Of a DNA stretch of 24,687 nucleotides, positions 22,247 through 24,687 are shown piece after piece (the stretch's first letter is position 1; every line of letters starts with the position of its first letter). The DNA comes from WS-7 sp035635575 (lineage in GTDB: Bacteria > Eisenbacteria > RBG-16-71-46 > SZUA-252), in the NCBI GenBank assembly GCA_035635575.1, contig DASQAV010000041.1, positions 1 to 24,687 of the forward strand. Reading direction: 5' to 3'. The notes under the pieces were generated by a model. The model saw nothing but the letters and a program-made list of their open reading frames with translations, searched no databases and was not told the origin of the DNA. The position numbers were made by a program, and so were the translations under genes.

Positions 22247-24687
22247 TTACCGAACCACCGCGACCTTGCGGCGGATGACACCCGTGCCCGGAGCCTCGAT
22301 CATGACGATGTAGCCGCCGCTCGAGACGACCTCTCCCTTACCGTTCTTCCCGTCCCAGACGAACTGGTTGAGTCCCGCTTGCCCGCCCGGGCCGCCGCTC
22401 GGGAATTCCTTCTTCAAGACGAGATTCCCGGTCTGCGTGTAGACGCGCAGCGTCACCGTGGCGTTGTCCATGATCTTCCAGGCGATCGTGGCCGGCTGCT
22501 CGGGCGGATGGAACGGATTGGGGAAGCTGTACGCGGTGGCGACCGCGGCTGCCGGATCGATGAACGCGACGTCGAGATCCAGATCGGCCGTGAGTCCGGC
22601 CGCGCTGACGTGGATCCTGGTCTTCTCCGGATTCCGAGGGCTCAGGAAGTCGGCGCGCGCAATGCCGCTCGCGTCGCTCACCGAATCGGTGGCGGTGATC
22701 GTCCCGGTGCCCGAGACGACGCTGAAGGCGGCCGCCAGGGCCGGGACGCCGTTCTCGAAGGCGTCCACGACGCGCGCGGCGATCGTGGCGTGCCGGTTTC
22801 CTCCGACCCACGGCGGGTTGCTGGTCAGATGGATCAGGCTGGGCGGTCCGGGCGTCACGGTGAGGACGTTGCTCGTCGCGGGCGCGTTTCCGGCATCGTC
22901 GGTCGCGACGATGACGATCGGCTCCGCGAAGGTGTAGGTCTGCGAGATCGCGCGCTGGCCCTGCAAGAGCTGGAACTGGCTCGTGAGCAGCGTGCCCTGT
23001 CCCGGCAATCCGCCGGACGCGCGCCTCGCCGTCACCGTCACGAAGGAATTGATCTCCTGGATCACGCTGCCCGCGTCGTTGGTCGCGCGGACGGTCAGTG
23101 TGAAGGGCTCACCCGCCCCCACGCTCGAGGGCGTGACCGCGGCCTCGAGGTGGAGCCCGCTCGAGATCGCGCGGACCTGCGTGGTGCTGCCCGTCTTCGA
23201 GGGCTGCGTGACGTCGGTGACCGAGATCTGCTGGAAGCCGCCCGTCGAGAGCCGGAGGTTCATCGAGGCGACGCCGTTCACCATCGCCGCGTCCGCCGGA
23301 ACCTGAGCCAGCGGGTCCCCGCACGTGATGTGCACGACGTCCGAAGGCCCCGCGACCGGATTCCACCATTGGTCAGTCGCGAGCACGGTGAGCGTGAAGG
23401 CGTAGTTGATCGACTGATCGGTCGCGGTGCCCGTGCGGCCGCTCACGGTGCCCGGCGCCGGAGACTCGCCCGGCGCCAGGACCAGCACCCGCGAGAACGC
23501 GCCCCCGACGACCGTGACGTTCCCCGAGGTGTTGCTCAGGATGGCGACGTTGTCCACGTCGCGCGCGGTGATCGTCTGCGTTCCATTCTTGTAGAGGCGC
23601 CCTGGGAAGATGAGCTGTCCGCTGACGAGCGTCGTCTCGGCGGGAATGCCGGCGAAGGCGTCCGTCGACGTGAGCGCGACGCGATCGCTGATGCCGCTCA
23701 CGACGTTCCAGAAGGCGTCCACCGCGCGCACCGTGATCGAGAAGGGCGTTCCCGCGGTCTGATTGAGCGGGGTTCCGTCCTTGCCGTCCGCCGTGCCGCC
23801 CCTTTGGGCCTCGCCCGGCAGGATGATCTGGAGCTTGGCAACCGAAGCAGGATTGACCGTGATGTTCCCGCTCGTTCCCGTCCGAGGAGGCACCGAGAAA
23901 TCGGAGCAGGTGAGCCGGACCGAAGCGCCGGCTCCGAAGAGGGTGACCGGCCCGGTCCAGACGCCCGCCACGAACGTGATCTGGATCGGGATGCTCGTGC
24001 CGGCGCCCGTGTTGGCGGCCAGGATGGCGTCCCCGGCGTAGCCAAAGACCGTATTCCCGCTCGCGTCGGTAGCGCGAACCGTGATGGTGAACGGCACGCC
24101 GGCCACCTGCGGTGAAGCGATCGACGAGAAGACGAAGTGATCCGCCGCGTTCGGGACCACCTGGATCCCGGCGCTCGTCATGGAAGTGATGCTGGTGTTG
24201 GTCTGGTCCGTCACCGTCAGGGTCTGTGTGCCGACCGTGACGAGCGTGACCGTGAACTGCCGGAAGCCTCCCGAGAGGCTGCCGGTCACCGGCACGTCTG
24301 CGGGATCGGTGGCCGATTCGATGCGCACCACGTCCCCGACCGGCACTTGGTTCCAGTAGTCATCTGTTCCGTAGATGCTGACCGTGAAGCTGCGCCCGGC
24401 CGCCTGGCTCGCGGGAACGCCGGCGATGCCGCTGACGCTTCCGGGGAGAGGCGATTCACCCGGCGTCACGATCTGCAGACGGCGGAACGATCCCGGGTGG
24501 ACGATGAAGGAGTTGCTGGCGCCACTCTGGCTCGGATGTCCCTGGCCCTCCGCCCGGAGGTTGACGTTTCCGCTGTTGATGTTCGTCTCGTCCGCGCGGT
24601 ACGTGGTGACGTTGCCGCTCCATTGGCCCGAGGTCAGGGTCACGGTCGACGGCGTGATCCGGCCCTCGCCGAAGCTGGTGAGCTCGC
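22247..24687 (-). CDS. Multi-Ig surface protein with FlgD-like C-terminal domain (5' end outside window)
   Basis: The reading frame stays open to the window edge, so the N-terminus is missing; about 812 residues are visible. A ~110-residue module occurs three times (listed separately) with the pattern PGES/A, G..G...Q, F-TV-A-D-WN-V, D-V-I-S-D. A related module without the PGE start lies between copies 1 and 2 (~23850-24150). Next come two more Ig-like segments, one ending VLTVTPGPPSLIHLTS and one with a DxFENGVPALAAAFSVVSGTG pattern, like the bacterial Ig domains of invasin-type adhesins. The last ~95 residues start YSFPNPFHPPEQPATI and contain FVWDGKNGKG and SSGGYIVMIEA, a FlgD-Ig-like tail that may act as a secretion or sorting signal. 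It is the first visible gene of the operon and probably a secreted adhesin or surface-layer component. Confidence 0.88.
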   Translation of the reverse strand, partial: ELTSFGEGRITPSTVTLTSGQWSGNVTTYRADETNINSGNVNLRAEGQGHPSQSGASNSFIVHPGSFRRLQIVTPGESPLPGSVSGIAGVPASQAAGRSFTVSIYGTDDYWNQVPVGDVVRIESATDPADVPVTGSLSGGFRQFTVTLVTVGTQTLTVTDQTNTSITSMTSAGIQVVPNAADHFVFSSIASPQVAGVPFTITVRATDASGNTVFGYAGDAILAANTGAGTSIPIQITFVAGVWTGPVTLFGAGASVRLTCSDFSVPPRTGTSGNITVNPASVAKLQIILPGEAQRGGTADGKDGTPLNQTAGTPFSITVRAVDAFWNVVSGISDRVALTSTDAFAGIPAETTLVSGQLIFPGRLYKNGTQTITARDVDNVAILSNTSGNVTVVGGAFSRVLVLAPGESPAPGTVSGRTGTATDQSINYAFTLTVLATDQWWNPVAGPSDVVHITCGDPLAQVPADAAMVNGVASMNLRLSTGGFQQISVTDVTQPSKTGSTTQVRAISSGLHLEAAVTPSSVGAGEPFTLTVRATNDAGSVIQEINSFVTVTARRASGGLPGQGTLLTSQFQLLQGQRAISQTYTFAEPIVIVATDDAGNAPATSNVLTVTPGPPSLIHLTSNPPWVGGNRHATIAARVVDAFENGVPALAAAFSVVSGTGTITATDSVSDASGIARADFLSPRNPEKTRIHVSAAGLTADLDLDVAFIDPAAAVATAYSFPNPFHPPEQPATIAWKIMDNATVTLRVYTQTGNLVLKKEFPSGGPGGQAGLNQFVWDGKNGKGEVVSSGGYIVMIEAPGTGVIRRKVAVVR
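23160..23495 (-). repeat. Ig-like PGES module, copy 3 (inside the multi-Ig protein)
   Basis: RVLVLAPGESPAPGTVSG, YAFTLTVLATDQWWNPVAG, and GGFQQISVTDVTQP. It is followed by non-PGES Ig-like segments. Confidence 0.7.
23510..23845 (-). repeat. Ig-like PGES module, copy 2 (inside the multi-Ig protein)
   Basis: KLQIILPGEAQRGGTADG, TPFSITVRAVDAFWNVVSG, and GTQTITARDVDN. Its end joins copy 3 almost directly. Confidence 0.7.
24150..24480 (-). repeat. Ig-like PGES module, copy 1 (inside the multi-Ig protein)
   Basis: Protein-level repeat, with RLQIVTPGESPLPGSVSG, then TDDYWNQVPVGDVVRI and GTQTLTVTD. Same layout as copies 2 and 3. Confidence 0.7.

Noticed and set aside
22223..24115. 630-aa open frame on the + strand opposite the multi-Ig gene
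   Set aside because: Extreme Arg/Asp content and no recognisable fold, fully antisense to a gene with repeated modules.

Overview
The window is high-GC bacterial chromosome. It most likely comes from the FCB side of the tree, with Candidatus Eisenbacteria or a close relative as my best guess. The guess rests on four signs: a huge secreted S8 peptidase ending in a 'NVPNPFNPTT' plus FlgD-Ig-like tail, a PorV/PorQ-type outer-membrane protein, an ExbB-ExbD-ExbD-TonB cluster, and GC-rich codon use throughout. The genus cannot be read from this sequence, and the taxonomic call is inference.

Layout. (1) 1-661: the 3' end of an rRNA operon on the + strand, holding the last ~410 nt of 23S, a short spacer with a hairpin, 5S, and a GNRA-loop intrinsic terminator. 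(2) 681-9578, minus strand: one gene of ~2965 codons for a secreted subtilisin-like peptidase. Its long stalk is built from repeated ASH/HYDIN-like frames into which nidogen-like domains and two other module types are inserted. (3) 9579-9962: divergent control region with a perfect 20-bp palindrome, a likely operator. (4) 9963-11281, plus strand: a compact SRPBCC (AHSA1-like), ArsR repressor and DinB-like operon, closed by a tandem-hairpin terminator. (5) 11496-12128: an orphan NarL/FixJ response regulator, followed by ~650 nt with no convincing gene. (6) 12782-14301: a bacterial sugar transferase (monotopic phosphoglycosyl transferase), translationally coupled to an unrecognised 272-aa protein.

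(7) 14311-24687, minus strand: a tightly packed cluster of eight genes. In transcription order these are a multi-Ig surface protein with a FlgD-like tail (5' end outside the window), a PorV-like barrel fused to a FlgD-Ig domain, a 1053-aa periplasmic TPR protein, ExbB/TolQ, ExbD/TolR, a second ExbD/TolR, a TonB-like transducer, and an exported protein with a FlgD-Ig domain followed by what looks like a degenerate OmpA/Pal-like domain. Gaps run from a 4-nt overlap to 32 nt, so this looks like one operon.

How the parts may work together. The minus-strand cluster has the parts of a proton-driven envelope motor (one TolQ/ExbB, two TolR/ExbD, a TonB/TolA-like arm), a large periplasmic TPR scaffold, an outer-membrane PorV-like protein and secreted FlgD-tailed proteins. 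It resembles Tol-Pal, Agl/Gld gliding motors and T9SS accessory loci at once without matching any of them. This is the best candidate here for a poorly described system. Four separate proteins in the window carry a FlgD-Ig-like 'WDG' domain, which fits a shared surface-localisation theme.
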